Of a stretch of DNA of 64,000 bases, positions 22,901-37,900 are shown in pieces. The notes beneath the pieces are model-generated. The model did no database searches. It was not told where the DNA came from and saw only the letters and a list, made by a program, of their open reading frames with translations. The first letter of the stretch is position 1; each line of letters begins with the position of its first letter. Location: assembly GCF_000003815.2 (NCBI RefSeq), contig NC_049996.1, positions 11,020,806-11,084,805 of the forward strand. The letters run 5' to 3'. This DNA is from Branchiostoma floridae (lineage: Eukaryota > Chordata > Leptocardii > Amphioxiformes > Branchiostomatidae). Both the position numbers and the translations under genes were made by a program.

Positions 22901-25900
22901 TTACAGCTGGTGGACCTCCCTGTCGTGAGACGTAGAACCTCCTCAGACAGCTCCTATTGCATTGGCTGGTAGACCATACATAATCATAGTTTTCGACAAT
23001 TACAATCAAGCTAATGGATACTGTGCCGTAATCTTGTTGATAAAGTATACTTTGACATAGACTTGATCATCAATAACGTGCATCCCTGTTGTCTTTTGAC
23101 CTGAGCAAAATCATTGCCTTCAGACATCCAACACCAAAAAGTTCAGCCATCAATGTTCTGGGGAATGTCTCCCAAAAGTGCTGCAAAACCTCAAGATGTT
23201 ATGTTAAGATGTCTTCTTCTTATATGGAGAGTACAAAGTACTACAATTGGCTCCTCAAATGTGTCAGTAAAATACACAAAAGCAACGAACTACGTTTAGG
23301 ATCTAGAAGCAAAAGATACAGATTCAGTTCGAGTTAAACTCATTTGCTGTAATAGATATATATATAACACTGAAACGTGTAAAACAGCGATAAGCAGGTG
23401 TTCTTCGTTCATATCAAATAGCCATGCCGTGCTAAAATTAAGCCTGTTTACCACATACGATGTCAGACACTAATCTACCTTATTAAGATAAAGATCGGCT
23501 AGCAGTTGAACGAGATTCGGAGGACGGGACAGAAAACACCGAGATCACAAGAGGACAAGGAAAATGTACTAGAAACAGCTGAAACTGATTTGCACAAACG
23601 TTGGAAGAATTCTGGAGTCACATATTTCTTCGCATTGACTGATTACATGTCACTTTCAGGGATAAACATGTAAGTGTTAATAAATCACATTTAGCACCGT
23701 TGGTCTTTGATGATCGGCCAAAGACACACTGACACAACCAAGAGCTGACAACTTGAGCTGGGTTTATTCCGATAAAGCCCTCATTCTCTCCTCTTGGAAC
23801 GTCAACAACTTGGAGAGAATTTACAACCCCCATTATGTAGTTACCAATAGTAGTGACCGATTAGTGTACTTGGCACGGGAGCCTATCTGTCTTAGGCAAC
23901 GGCAGACAGAGGGAGGGCGGCGCTGTAAACTACCTATAGTAACAAAGTTACAAAGTTAACGAAAATGAAAGTTTTGCTGCAGTACATTAGGAAGCCGCAA
24001 GGGGTGCCATTATCGAACTTGACCTTCGTTTTCCTGACCCCTACCCACCTACCAAATATCATCAGCATCCATCCAGGGCTTATCGAGTTATGCTGTTAAG
24101 TGTTAACGCACAGACAGACAGACAGACAAATACGCTCAAAACATAACCTTTTGGCGAAGGTGATTAATGACGATGAAGCAAGTGTGATAGCAAACATGCG
24201 TAAATGTATTATTTTTTCATAAAAGTACATCTTTGCGTAGGCTTTACGCGAGCTTAGAGATTCGTGTACTGATGATGAGCTTTATGTAAGTGCATGTATG
24301 ATGGTCGTTTAGAAGATACTTTACAACGCATTCCATGAAGGTGATATCCTGTATCAGGCTACCCCTCCCTTGCCCTGATGTCAACTGGTATCCACCAACC
24401 GATTAGTGATCCTTCAGGCCCGCATTCCTCTCTTAAACTAAAGTGTTATCAAATTATCCTGGATCGTGATGTTACTTGATGCCTGATATGCCAGAAATGT
24501 AAAATCGTCTGAGTTTTATATGAGATTAATGTGAACCACATGGTTTCGGTGATGGGTATTGAGGTTGGGGGAGGACAATGACACGCATATCAGCTCATGA
24601 GAGGCTCGGAAGAGCCCCTAAAAGACCTGTGTTGACTGTACCGGAAATTTGTCAAGGGGAAACACCTGTATAAGTGCTACATAATTGTGCTCCACATGGA
24701 ATAATGAGGCATACCAGCAAAACAGTACGAAAATAATACTTTGTTTGGGCGTGGCACGCCCGTCCCACTTGCTTTCGTCTCTTTTGGGGTTTGTATGAGA
24801 ATTGATAATCAGGCTATTACAAAGAGAAGGGCAGCAGGCAAAAAAAAGTTACTTTCATTCTCCCAGATTATGTTGACAATGCACATTGGTAACCGGTTTA
24901 GCATAGCTATATACACCATCGGCGACAGTAGATGGTTAGAAATCTTAAGATTAACTAGTATTTATGACACGCGTAAAAAAGTCCCGATATCTATCTGACT
25001 AATAGGTTAGCACAGCGTAGACCAATTAAATAAACACATCCATCGGAAAATGTGGTAAAAACGAGTTCTGGTCATTTCCAATATGGCGGCTATAATGTCT
25101 GATTTGATTCTAAAAGCATTCTCAACACAAAAGAAGCTACGAAACGTATTGTGATGCTAGTACTACATAATCACTCTTCCTTTATCCACACCCTTCCTCT
25201 CCCACCCCTTTTACAATTGTATTCAGACGTAGTGAAGTGTTTCAATCAACAGCGACCAAATGTTTACAAATGTTACATATCTGTCGGCGGCGTTATTACA
25301 GACCAGTATCATATATGAACCCCTCCTTTATGAGATACACGTGTCATACATAGAGATATGCCTTGTGGACGGTCGGTAGCCACAACACCATTTCATCAGG
25401 AAAGCCACTGTTGCAAAGAGTGCCAAAAGGTGTCGCTACATATTAGTGTCCAAGTCTTATAGAATCGGACAAATGTTTCTGTCCGTTTCGAATTCTGTCA
25501 GCTATAGAACTCAAAATGAGAACAAAATGAAATAGTAATTTAGGAATGTGTTTCTAATTGGTGATCATATTTTATTCCATTGATAATGTTGACATTTGAA
25601 GTAATAACTAAAGTTTCTTCTCTTGCTAACAATATAAAAAGTTCCACTGATACAGAGCCAGCCTACACTATTTGTTAACACAGCAAGGCGGTCGCTATGG
25701 TTCTTTACGAAACGAACGTGCGTTAACTTAGAAAAAAGTGACAAAGAATCAACAAAGTCACAAATATTCTATTTAAGTGTACTTTTATGAATGACTACTT
25801 TCAATCAGTGGACATGTCAGAAACACAATGTTTGATGGAGTTTTGTTCAATGTGACTGAAGAAAGTTTTCGGTGTTCTCGAAAAGAATTCAAAAGTAGGT

Positions 25901-28900
25901 CACCATACAGATTTGCTTTCAATGCCTGAAGCTTTCAAAGACCGTTTGTCGATCTAAATTTAGATTCTTCAGACGTTTTCTTCTTCGCTATTGACTTGCT
26001 AGCAGCGCCAGATTGTTGCGAGCCAGCCAACAAAGCTAATATGTGTGGACAGGTTTTTGTGGCGTTCCTTTGCCGGAGCGCCCGACAGGTTTTCTACCAC
26101 GTTAACCCGCCCTTGCACGCGGCGGGGGGCGCGCCTTTTCTCGGTATTGTTCCAGTCCTACCCCGTGCCTTCCTCACACGCTACAAAGAACACCGCACGG
26201 ACACAGACCCTTTGATGACAGCATTTTCAGCTCTTTTGCTTTGTCCGAAGTTTGAGTTCGAAGCTGGCACCGCCACTGTTCCAAGATGCTGTGAAATCGA
26301 TCCTACAGCCCCCCTCCCCATGGGGCTTTTCACGTCTGCTAGCCTCGCCTCGCTTCTTCCCAAAGCACGATTACATGGTCCTCCTGTTCCGTCCAAATTC
26401 CCGCGGCTCGCGCGTACCTTTCGCTTCCTCTCCCTGACAACGCGGCGTTGCCGTGCTCGGGGCACCGCTGGGCGGCAAAATCAGACCGCTTCCTCTAGTC
26501 TCCCCAACCCCGCCACAATCCGTCATCTTACCCAGACAATTAAATCTTCCAACTTCCACTAAAAAAACAACCCGTTATGTAAGACCCTCCGGCTAGAACA
26601 TCATCAACAGAGTTGCCAGAAGTATCGCCCATCGTGACCCAGTCTTCCCAAGAGGGAGACCCACTCGCCCTTGTGGCTGACATCCTACCCCAGAAACCGT
26701 TATCTCATCTAAACCCACTCCGTAAACAGACTAGGAAACATTGTCAGTAAATCAAGTTACACGCGCAGAGAGATGTCCAAATGAAGGCCTGGACATCCCC
26801 GTTTGTTGTTATGATTAATGCAGAACCTTCCGTTCATCTGACTGTTCCAAACAGGTGACAGGCAAAAATAAGAGCTCCGTCAGGCGTCATTTCACTTCTT
26901 GGCCGGAAATAAACAGATGCCTTTGAAATATTTCAGTGCGATATGTTCGCAGATAAAGAGACTGGTGAGAGAAGATCTTTCATGTCGACGTCATTTGACT
27001 GAAGCGCCATGACAGCTGGAGTGATGAAAGCTATAATTACCAAGAATTTTAACTATATTAACGTCGGGACATTTCAACACATATGATTTTGGTAATAGTG
27101 TGTCCTTACTTAGTGGTGTAGCTAACTGAAGGTAAGGACACTATGATTCTAAGACTTGAACGGACTTGAAAAGATGACGTTTGTGTATTCGTCACTCACT
27201 TACGTCAACATTCCTATAGTCTTAGTGAGGAATCCTTGTCGTCAAGTTTGTTCATAACTTAGAAACTTGACATCACGAAACATGGCCAAAAAGACTTCAA
27301 CAGATCCTCCTCAAGAGACCGACCATATTTTTAGCTTCTAAGAGATATGCGCCAAGTTTGTGCGGTGTATGTCACAAAGCTGGACCTCCGGCGAACAAGC
27401 ACTCCCGCTATGCACCGCATGTAGCCTTCTCTGTTCTAATTTGGAAAATTGTGTAATTAGCATTTTATAGACACTACAAGATAAGAGAATTATCCACCAG
27501 TTTAGCGCCAAACTATTATAAACCATAGCCTTACTGACCCGTGTCTCCACTCATTACTTAATTGCTCATTACCAGACTGAAGTCGCTCCAAAATAAGAAA
27601 GTCGTCTCAAACATCAAAGTCGGGCTTTTCTAAATATACTATCGATAACTACCCTACTTGGCATCGTGGCTATATTTTGCAAAGCTGTACAGTTTTGTAC
27701 TTCCCACCATTTCCCGTGCCTCGTACATTCGGTAATCATCTGCTTATTTTTAAACTTTCTTGAGTCAAAAACAGGAAAAGGATAAAATGATCTATTCATA
27801 GCTAAGAGGACGGGATCGAAAGGCTTGCCTTACGTCATGTACATGTATATACATACATATATACAGTACATCCTTGCGTCTTGTCTTTCGAATTCTTCCT
27901 ACATCACATTGCCCCTTCATAAGTTCACATTGTGCTTTTGAGCAAAATATTAAAAGACGATTAAACCAACCCTATCATATCGAAGCCGCGTCGCTAACCT
28001 CTTAGACCATGTATTTTATGTAACGGAGCGGTTACAATCGTCGTAAGTCGCTGCACGATTTTGATAGCGTGGAATTTTCAAACATACTGTGATGAAACAG
28101 CATTTTCCGCAACAAGACAACTGAACTTTGCAGGACACTTACACGACAATCCCAAATAATACCCTTAATTTGCAGATGGTACGACGAATTTGACCAAGCC
28201 CCTACCCATGATAGTAATACTTCATGCAACCATATTGCACAGGGTCCCATTATTACCCATCATAACCATTCATCAACTCCCAACCCTGTAGACCCCACCT
28301 CCAGCCCTAATGTTAGACTAATGTGGTTACAAAACAATCAATTAGCAGTCTGAGCCCGGGGAGTTTACTGGACTTTACCCAACCCCAGGTCTTAACTCTC
28401 CCACTAGTGTGGTCCTCATATAAACTCTTTCCCAACCAAGCCACATCCTTAAACCCAGGATTGGATGAAGCCGTACGGTGCGGTCACATTTGATTTTGAT
28501 GTGCCGAACTTTCGGGCAGGTTGTGCCAGAAGTCCTGAACCAACCATTGGCATAGTCTATGCTGCAAGACTTCTCCGTTGACAACTTGTGGTTATGATTG
28601 ACTGCCCGGCTATTCCCGATAAACGAAGTTATAGACATTACCCAACATGTCAGGAAATGGACAGTGTGGCGTCATAATTATAAACAGGGGGATGTAGAAA
28701 AGCTGCTTAATCAAAATGAAGCTGGAAATTGAAGTTTTCTTGTAAAACATTTATGGCCATGGATTCTTCTTTGATCACATTTATTTGGCATTGAGCGCAG
28801 CTTGTAAAGCTTTGTTTTATAGTTTCCCCCTTAAATCGTTAAACTGTTATGGCTGTGAATTTCTCTTTCCGTTGAAATCTGGCAAATTAATCTGACCTTC

Positions 28901-31900
28901 AATTTCCCTAGTAAAAGATTTATGTACGTGTCGTGTGTCGTCATTGATACGTTTATCTCTCCACTATAAACCGTTGGAATACCAGACCAGTCTGTGTCCT
29001 CAACAGACAACACAACACGGTTTAGGTCTATCCTGGACCCCGGACGTTTCGTTACCAAGCTGAATAGCTGATACAGCAATGTTTTAAAGGCACCCTGGGT
29101 AGTAGATAGTTTCGCCAAGGAGGTTGCGTTTTTGGTAGTGTCTGTATGTCATGTCCTGTATGCCATGCTCTATCAAAGAAATGATATTTTAGAGCCCCCT
29201 GGAGGCTTTCCTTATTGTTACAGCAGAACTTTTGGTTTTGATATCTCGTATTCTATGCAACCTATGCTCAGGATTTTTAAGTAATAGATAGCTCCTGTGC
29301 TAGGAATTAAAGAAGTAACGTAACTGGGCCCTTGAGTTTAGTCATCTTTTGAATGATAACTTAAATCAAAAAGGTTGAAAAGAGGAATCTCTTAAATGTA
29401 CCTTTCAGGACAACACATTAAGAACAACAATCAACGGCTGAAACACACAACAACCTTGGGTGGTCCCTTAAAACGACGTCTAATGCCTCTCTAAGCAATA
29501 TGTATCGACTACTACTTACACCATTTTCACAGTGGCTAACTCTAAAACCTTCTTCCATAGCATTTAATACCTGAACACTTTTTAAGCAACCACCATAGCA
29601 AGTTCAAAGTCATCTTAATTCTTCTTTTTTCCATGGAGAATTTCTTCCCTTCGTTTTAAGTACGTCCATCTAGTATGAGGTGCAGAGCGGGATTTTCCCG
29701 ACCTGGTAATGAACGTGTCTCTATTTACCTTCCATTAGCGAGCAGCCGACTTGAAAGCCTGCTTTGCCTCTTTAATGAGGCAGAAAGACGAAGGTTTTGA
29801 CCTGCACTTTCCCAGAGTCGTGCCCAGACTAGTCTGCCTTACCCTGCCAGTCGTCTTAGCAGTCATTAAGGCCCACTTATTTCCAATGACCACCACTCCT
29901 TTAACCACCCTTGTAAACCGGGCTTGATAGCCCAATCGCTGCATGTTTGGGAGTGCTTGTTCACAGGGCGGAAGCGTGTTATGTAACGAGGCTTTCAGTT
30001 CTTGTGGAAGTTTTTCACTGTTACAACGATGGCGAAGAGCGAAAAATATCACCCTTGATTCATTTTCGCTGACATTGACATCATTTGCCTTTTTTCTGTT
30101 AATTATATATAAACTTCGATCCTTCCCAAAATGTGGAAATTAGTATGATGCCGTCATAGTCTACTCACCCAGGTGTATTATAGGAATGGTGGAAAATCTA
30201 GTAGATAGATGGTCTAAGACTATAAAGCGTAAGAGGATGGATACTAGAGTAATACATCAACTTCATCAAGTAATAGATAAGACTCTCCTCATCCTCAAAC
30301 ATCGAACCCACTTTACCACTGAACCTCACACTCAAAGTTTAATATCGGATACATAAATCTTATTTCCACTTACCAGCCGGCCTGCTCTGTTGTTATGAAG
30401 TCTCATTCTCGAGAAGATGTCCACCGAAGTCTCGCGAGAGTCCAGGAAATCCTTGGAAAACTTGATGCCGTATTCAATGTTGTGGCTACAACCTCCCCAC
30501 GACCAATCGTTGTACGACTTGCCGCCGCCACTGTTCGTGTGCAGGACCGCCGTCTGTCCCTGCGTGTACCCCGGAGGGTAGCCTGGGATCGGGCCGCCGG
30601 GGATGGCCCCCGGGAATGAACTGGGGGAGTAGGTAGGAATCTGAGGCTTGGTGGGGTAGTCATTGTCACAGCCGCACGTGTGCAGCTTACCCAGGCTACA
30701 GGCGTTGGCCACGGCGTGAGCCACTCCCGCGGATACCGACGCAAAGGTGAAGGCAGTCTCCCGGATACCTGCGGCAGGAAAAAAGAAAAACAAACTGTTT
30801 CAGTACAAAGTTGACGTTTAAATGCTCTAACTTAGTCTAAAACTTGAAAGGTATTTGCAGCTTATACATAGCCATCGCTTCCACCATGTTGGTGGACAGA
30901 GTAGATCCAAGATGGCTGCCCGTCATTCGGCAGGTACAGACAATGACCGAAAGAAAGGAATTGGTGCTGTCTGAATACACAAAAGTAAAAGTCAACATTT
31001 TGTTTCAATGTTTCGTGCAAAATGACATGGCGGACATTAGCATACGAGTATAAGTTATATTTTGACCGTAAACTCTCTTTGTATATGTTTTAGTTTCATA
31101 TACATTTTCTTATACCTAATGTCACATTCTACATATTCTGGCAGGAAAAATAACCATAGTTTAATAATTTACGACAAGTTTTAGATGGAAGACTTGAAAC
31201 ATTAATGTTGACAAGAGGTGCACTGCGCACGCCCTAAGGCATGCCGGGAGTTCGAAGCTGCATTCTTTCCAAGATGGCGGACTTCAGTGATTGTGACAGA
31301 GCGGTGGACTGATCAAAGCTGGGCCGTTATCGCGCGAACCATCTGGTCCGACCTTGTCCCTCTGCTGTTTTTGGTCCGAGATAAAATTGTCGTTTCGGAC
31401 AAGGGGATAGATTTATCATGGCGATGTTGAAAGGGATTCTGTGTGAGTGTGAGTGACGGGTCAGACTGGTCAGAGTCGGGGAAATTAAGCTCCCATCTGG
31501 CAATGCCTGTCTTGTGAAGTACCCAGTCCAAACAGGAAGTCCAAAGAAGGCATTTACGATAAGTTTTGTAACTTAATTATTGGAACATATGCGCTTACAA
31601 CAAACATGCTCAAACTCAATGTGAATACTCACGGTCAAAAGTTTCATTTCACAAGGTGAATGGGATTGTTGTGAAAACAGCAAACTTGTTTCAAAGGTCA
31701 TACAACTCAAGGACATATTGAGTTTCTTCAGCTGAAAATAAAACCGCCCTTGTCACAAGTTTTTTTTCAAGGAATTTTCTTTTCAACTCTATGGTCCTTC
31801 GATTTTCACGCTCAGCCTGCACATGAAAATCCGTCCTTTCAATGCAGCATTCGAACTGAATTTGCCCAGTCAGACCGTGAGCGGTGTAACAGGTGTATCC

Positions 31901-34900
31901 CGCGGACACGACATGGCGAGACATTTGGGGACCTTGTTAGTGGAAACAACTTCATCCTAGCTCTTGAGTCTTGTGCTCAAGACATGCTGAAAAGCCTGAT
32001 GCCCACAAGCGATTACTACAGCAATGCCAGTTTGGTGCGATGTTTTACTTTGGACGACCTACCTGTCATCCTTCGCATCATTGCTTGACAATTGTGTCAG
32101 TTTAATTCAGGTCCAACTTGGCAAACTGAGACTTGAAGGGCAATGGATTAAAAAAACCATGACCTGCAAATTTTTTTAGTAGTTTCTACCATCTATCATG
32201 TGTTAAAATGCTTCATTTGTCTTGCAATGTTTACTTGAAAAGCCTTGGCCCCTTGTTGACAAACGTCTTTCTCATTATCTTCTTGATAAACACCAAAAAA
32301 GAGATCCTCTAATCAACAAAATCCACACAATTTTGTTTTTTTGTACTGCCTTTTTTTGTATTGCATACCCGGTAAACCGCCTTGTCAGAATATAACCATC
32401 CCAATCTAACAATCATGTTCTACAAAGACAGAACGATATATTTCATATTAATCATTTAGTGTCATGGCTACCGGACTAAAAAGGGCTATCGCACCGAGTT
32501 GATCTTATCGTCTGAACCAGCTGTCAATCATACAAAGGGAGGCGTTGTCTGTTTGATGACAGTGGACTTGGAGAGGCTTACGGTTGTCATCGGCTCTTGA
32601 ACCGCTCAACTTGACAAGCACTTATCTCCCCGGGGTCTGCGCTGTATCTAGAAGGACGCGCATGTCAGTAGCGCCTTGGCGTACATGGTACAGATTCCGA
32701 CACTCTTTACACTCTTGTTTTTCTCTAGCCTGCAATTTTCCCAGTGCTTTACATCAGATGGAACCTATAGCCAGCTGTTTTTCTATCATACAGGGTTCAA
32801 GGATAGATGGTATCGTATTTTTCCCTAGGCGCCTTTATCCAAATCTCTATCCCCAATTTATGTTGGAAGCCTATCTGTGTTGGTTGGTAGTAATCATAAT
32901 ACATTGCTAAACTTTCCTCCAACACAAATAAAGGTATACACGGATCAAATTTTCAACGACCACAAACACGCATGCACAAACACACGAGTACATTTCGTGT
33001 AAAAGAAAACTCGTTGTTACTACAAACAACATAACGTTGCCCTTGCTCGGTAATCACTTCTCTTCTATATTTATCGCAGTTGTCATCGCCTGATCCTTTC
33101 TACTTTAGGAAGGAGGGGCCTGGAAACCATCTTCATTATCTGCAGATGATTGGAAGGGGGGGGGGATATAATGAGTTTGCTGATACATAGGACATTTCTA
33201 GATATCATGAAGCTCTGTGATATATATGCTAGATCTGGTCCATAACGGATAATTGAATGCCTTGTAGACACAACATGATTTGATGGGGGCAAACACTCGC
33301 CTAGACGGGCTTAGCGGAAGGTAGGTGGCATGCAGTAGGTGGCAAATTGGTGATTCACTTTCTTTGAGACACTGGGTACTTGCGATCTCGCTACTCTTGG
33401 AACAAGACTATGTCGCAGAGGAAACTCAGATTTTAAGAGTAGAGAAGTATCAAAGCTCGTTGTTGATAACATTACCGTATCATTTCTAGAATGTGTTGGA
33501 ACCTGAGAGGCAAGGTCATTTCGTATGCTGTAGCCACTACCATTAAGCTCCAAGCAGATGTACAACTTTGGCCCGTTTGTGAACGCCGTATTGTAGCCTT
33601 TTGTCTGTTTTGTCAAATGGGGTGCTTTTTCTTTGTTCGCCTTACAATAATAATACATCCAATTTGGCTCGCCTCTGACGTGTTGCCAAAAAGAAAATAT
33701 CCCAAACCCTTACGTCTTCCTTCAGATTACGCCCCCAGTGGCTAGCGACCACCCTGGTCCCCAGCCCCCTCCCTTCGACCCTCCCGAACACACTGCTATT
33801 ACCGCGCAGTAGGTGGTCGTGGTCAATCCGAGACAGGCCCCGGCTTCTGCTGACAGACATGTACAATAGACGCCCGCACTTGACCATGTTTGCAAACTTC
33901 ACACCGACACGGACTGAGAGATAGGTCTGCTGATATTTCCTTCAAACAAGTGGGCGGGACCGACTTCCTGCTCGTATTTCTCGACGTAAACGACATAATT
34001 ATACATTGTTGCACGCCGCTACCGCGTCTCTAACGCGTCAGAGACGCACAGAAGATTCAAGTGGGATGCAGTCAGTGCAGTGAGTGGCTCGCGTTTGTCG
34101 TCGGTGCGTTTCAAGGTCGCGACCCCGTACAGGAGATTCCACTCAGGGTTTACCGGACTTGGCCGCGTACACAGCCGCCCAACATGCGGGTCAAGTGGCG
34201 CTGTGATTTCACGTCATTCAACGGCCTACACTCACATGGAAACGGGGCATACAAAACTTCTGTCCCAACGGAAACGCGCATACATACATACACAGCTTTG
34301 GTACATAATAGACCAAAGCGACTCTACCCCCCAAATGTATAGCCTAAGGTCGCAAACTGTACTCATCTGCCATCTAACTCTTCTGGCGTCTTTTCTGTCA
34401 GACAGTCTTATTTGACGAATTTCTACTATTTTTCCAGCAACCTATGGAGCCAGGTAGAGGATACAAAATCTAGGAGAAGCTGAAGCGCATGCGAGAGTGG
34501 TGGATAAAAATGAACTGTCATCACTATCAGCTACCTGAGAACCTCCTGTATTGTCATGTTACAATTTGGACAGATGTGTAAATGATCCAGTGTGTATACG
34601 AAAATGATAAGTCCGTCTACTGTATTCTCTGTAACCACACCAACCCTTAATGCGGTACACACCTATCAACGACGTGCTAAAGTTCTGTGTACTATCCACA
34701 AGCGCGCGGCCGGGCCTCCCTGAGTGATTGACGAAGCCCAAACAACGCGGCAAGCTAGCGGTCACGAACTTGGCAACTCCTCGCCACCCCGACATCTTGT
34801 TTTCTGTCTCTTTAGTGTCGGACGGATGTTGAAATGTTGGGCCAATTTGGCTATAATGATTACTGCGACGACAGACGCGACGTTTGTGTTCACATGAATC

Positions 34901-37900
34901 ACACACAATGTCCTGCGAGGGAAAAAAATGCCAAAGGAGGAAATGCCGGGCATTTCTGATAACTGCAAAGCGTTCAGTCGCACCACGTTCTTCTATAAAA
35001 AGAAGGCCAGGTCTTCCCCACACCTGGCCCCGTGACGCTTAAGGAATCTTAGAAGGAATACTTGAAGGAGGAGGACACGACCTCTTTGTAGTGGTACAAA
35101 TTTGTCGCCTGCTCTCTGAGCACCTGCCTGCCTACACACGGGAGGCCTGGTGGAGAGAATGGGATAGGCTGTTCAAAGTCACGTGTCGGTGACGTCATTT
35201 TCTCTCCCGCCATGTTGGTTGATTAACTACTTTCAAACCTCCAAATAAAGTCATTTTGTGTAGGATTAGTGTCAAAATCAACGATGAAGATCTGTTTATC
35301 AAAGGCAACTGTGTTGTGAAGACTGTAACCGACGATACAAAAGTAAAGAGACTTTTCTATCATCCAGAACTTGACTTGACTCGACGTTATTAAGATCCAC
35401 AATTAGCTTAACAATACGCAATTACAATGTAGTTACTCGTCCTGTGGTCCTTATCAACAAACATAACAGGACAAAAACTGTCTAAAAAGCTCCCGTCTGA
35501 CAGCATAGTTGCCCCCCTCCCTACCAAATATTCACAACCTCCCGACGCCAATGTAAATGTCTGTCCTGGCAGATTTAGTGAGGACGAGTTGTTGGGGTTT
35601 TGGCAACGCGTCAGGACGTGAGGTGATTGCAGGCGACGGTGCTGATGTCCTGTGACAGTATCTGGATATCATCAGCGCCGTGCCTTCAGGTGGTACTTAA
35701 CTACATGTCAGCTAACACCTTTGTTCGCTGGCTTCTCACCTTTTGGTACGATCAATGGGAGGGAGGGGCTCTTTTGTTGTTCCCAAACATGTTTCATATT
35801 TTCATCATATCCCACCCGTTGTGATTATATACATGTATCATACACCTAACCTGTTTCCTAGACTGGTTGGTTAGGTTGTGTGAATTTGTGAAAGGAAAAG
35901 CATTAATTTTATTTAGTCGTACATTTTTTTGTAGAGCTTTGAAAGATCCAACCGTGTTGAAAGTTCCTAAGTCTTGTAAAACGCATCCACAATTTTCCCA
36001 TAAATCCACGGGTTTGCTGTCGTGAGCCTATCTTGCGACGAACGTACAAAAGGCCATAGTCGCTAAGTTTTTTTAGGCTTCTCCATTAAAGGATTTCTTC
36101 GTGTCACATTGAATACCAAGCCATCGCTCATACCTATCCATGGACAATGTCAGGAAGACAGCGATGTGCAATACAATACCGAGTCGACACTTTAAAAGTC
36201 GACAATAAAGATAGCAAGCCAAACTTTTAAATCGTGGCACGACAATAAAGATAAGACAATTCCAGACTCTGAATGTGCGTGAGACAGTAGGAGTCATCTA
36301 GGGATAAGCTAATCTAATCTCACTGGCTGGTTTGGCGGAGTGATCAGTCTTCCGTGGCTGCTACCCGGGGCAAAAGGTCCCTGACATGAGCTTATTACCT
36401 TTCAGAATCCAATCCCCTGTCCTAATTATCTCTACTGATGAACAGCCGTATCAATGGGTCATTGTGGAGGAATGCAGGATAGCCATAAATGTGGAGATGG
36501 AGTGTCGGACTGAAGATTTATGATCACCTTGCGGGATAATTGTGCAGCTCTCCGCTCTCTTAGGACCATCTCCAGTAGTGGGAAAACACACAAGACAAGT
36601 CTTCTGCTGTATTTACTCCAAATGCCCGGCGGCGTGTTTCTAAATATTTCTGCGCGGCGTTGTTCTGGGACTAGTGCTTTATTAGAACGGGTCAAAAGTT
36701 CGTGCTGCGAAGTGCCCGCTGGTAAACTACGCTCCAGTCGTGTAGCGGCGAAGGGCGTCTCGTGATTTAAGACTTAGAACTTCGCACGCGAAAGGGTTGC
36801 GCCTGTTTGTAGTCTGGAGCGGTTTAAATGAAGGAACAACAAGTACTTAATTGTGGGTTTGGAAGCGGCGGGTCGGTTTTGTACCTCCCCTACACATCTG
36901 TGCGCCCTGAAATTAAACCATTTGATGAAGTGCTCGCTGCTGGGGGAGAAAATTGCTCGCTCCTGTCCCACCTAGAAGTTTGTGTCCGCCCCCTCGGCTC
37001 GCCCCCGCGTACACTGCGGTGTGACGGATGGAAACAGCGGTGGAACACGTTCATATCTACTGTACCAATAGATCACCGCACCGGGCAGGTACTTTGGATT
37101 GCCCTCAAGAGCTGGTAGGGACGGGCCAAGTTAGTTCCCTGTCTTATGGCAATGGAAACAGAAGTGAAACACGTTCATATCTGCTGTAGGAGTATATATC
37201 AACGGTGAAACACGTTCATATCTGCTGTAGGAGTATATATCAGCGGTGAAACACGTTCATATCTGCTGTAGTGTAGAAGTATTAGTATATAACATAGGTG
37301 AAACACGTTCATATCTACTGTACCAATAGATCAACTCACAGGGCAGGTACTTTGGATGGCCCTCAAGAGCGGGAAGGGACGGGAAAAGTTAGTTACCTGT
37401 CTTACGGTAGTGGAAACAGCGCGGTGAAACACGTTCATATCTACTGTACCAATAGATCAACGCACCGGGCAGGTACTTTGGAAACTTAGCACGACAGGAT
37501 GGCCCTTAACAGCGGATTGGGACGGGCCAAATTAGTTCCCTGTCTTATGGCAATGGAAACAGCAGTGAAACACGTTCATATCTACTGTACCAATAGATCA
37601 ATACACCGGACAGGTACTTTGGATGGCCCTCAAGAGCTGGTAGGGACGGGAAAAGTTAGTTCCCTGTCTTACGGCAATGGAAACAGGCAGTGAAACACGA
37701 TCATATCTACTGTAGGAGCACATATCATGAGATCAACATAGCACGGTGGGATGGCCCTCAACAGAGGATAGGGACACCTGCATCTTTATTGGCACAACTT
37801 TTTTTTCAATTGCTGCCTTCTATTTATCTCCAAACAGGAGTACTGCAAGAGAGTTTACAGGAATGTGACGTTATGCGGACAATTGTCCGAAAATCTCCTT

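Larger units (their letters stand above)
13080..30373 (-). other. Wnt10: Wnt10 intron 3, 17.3 kb
   Basis: No second gene is recognised within it. It holds a 24-bp duplication at 13306-13353, microsatellites, a 106-bp fold-back element (15477-15582), the assembly gap, a dispersed repeat near 24.0 kb and a GC-rich open stretch at 25.99-26.56 kb. Frames of 60-190 codons here lack domains and splice logic. Confidence 0.6.

Noticed and set aside
34559-35023. 154-codon minus-strand frame in Wnt10 intron 2
   Set aside because: No recognisable family and no conserved motif pattern; lies in repeat-bearing intron.
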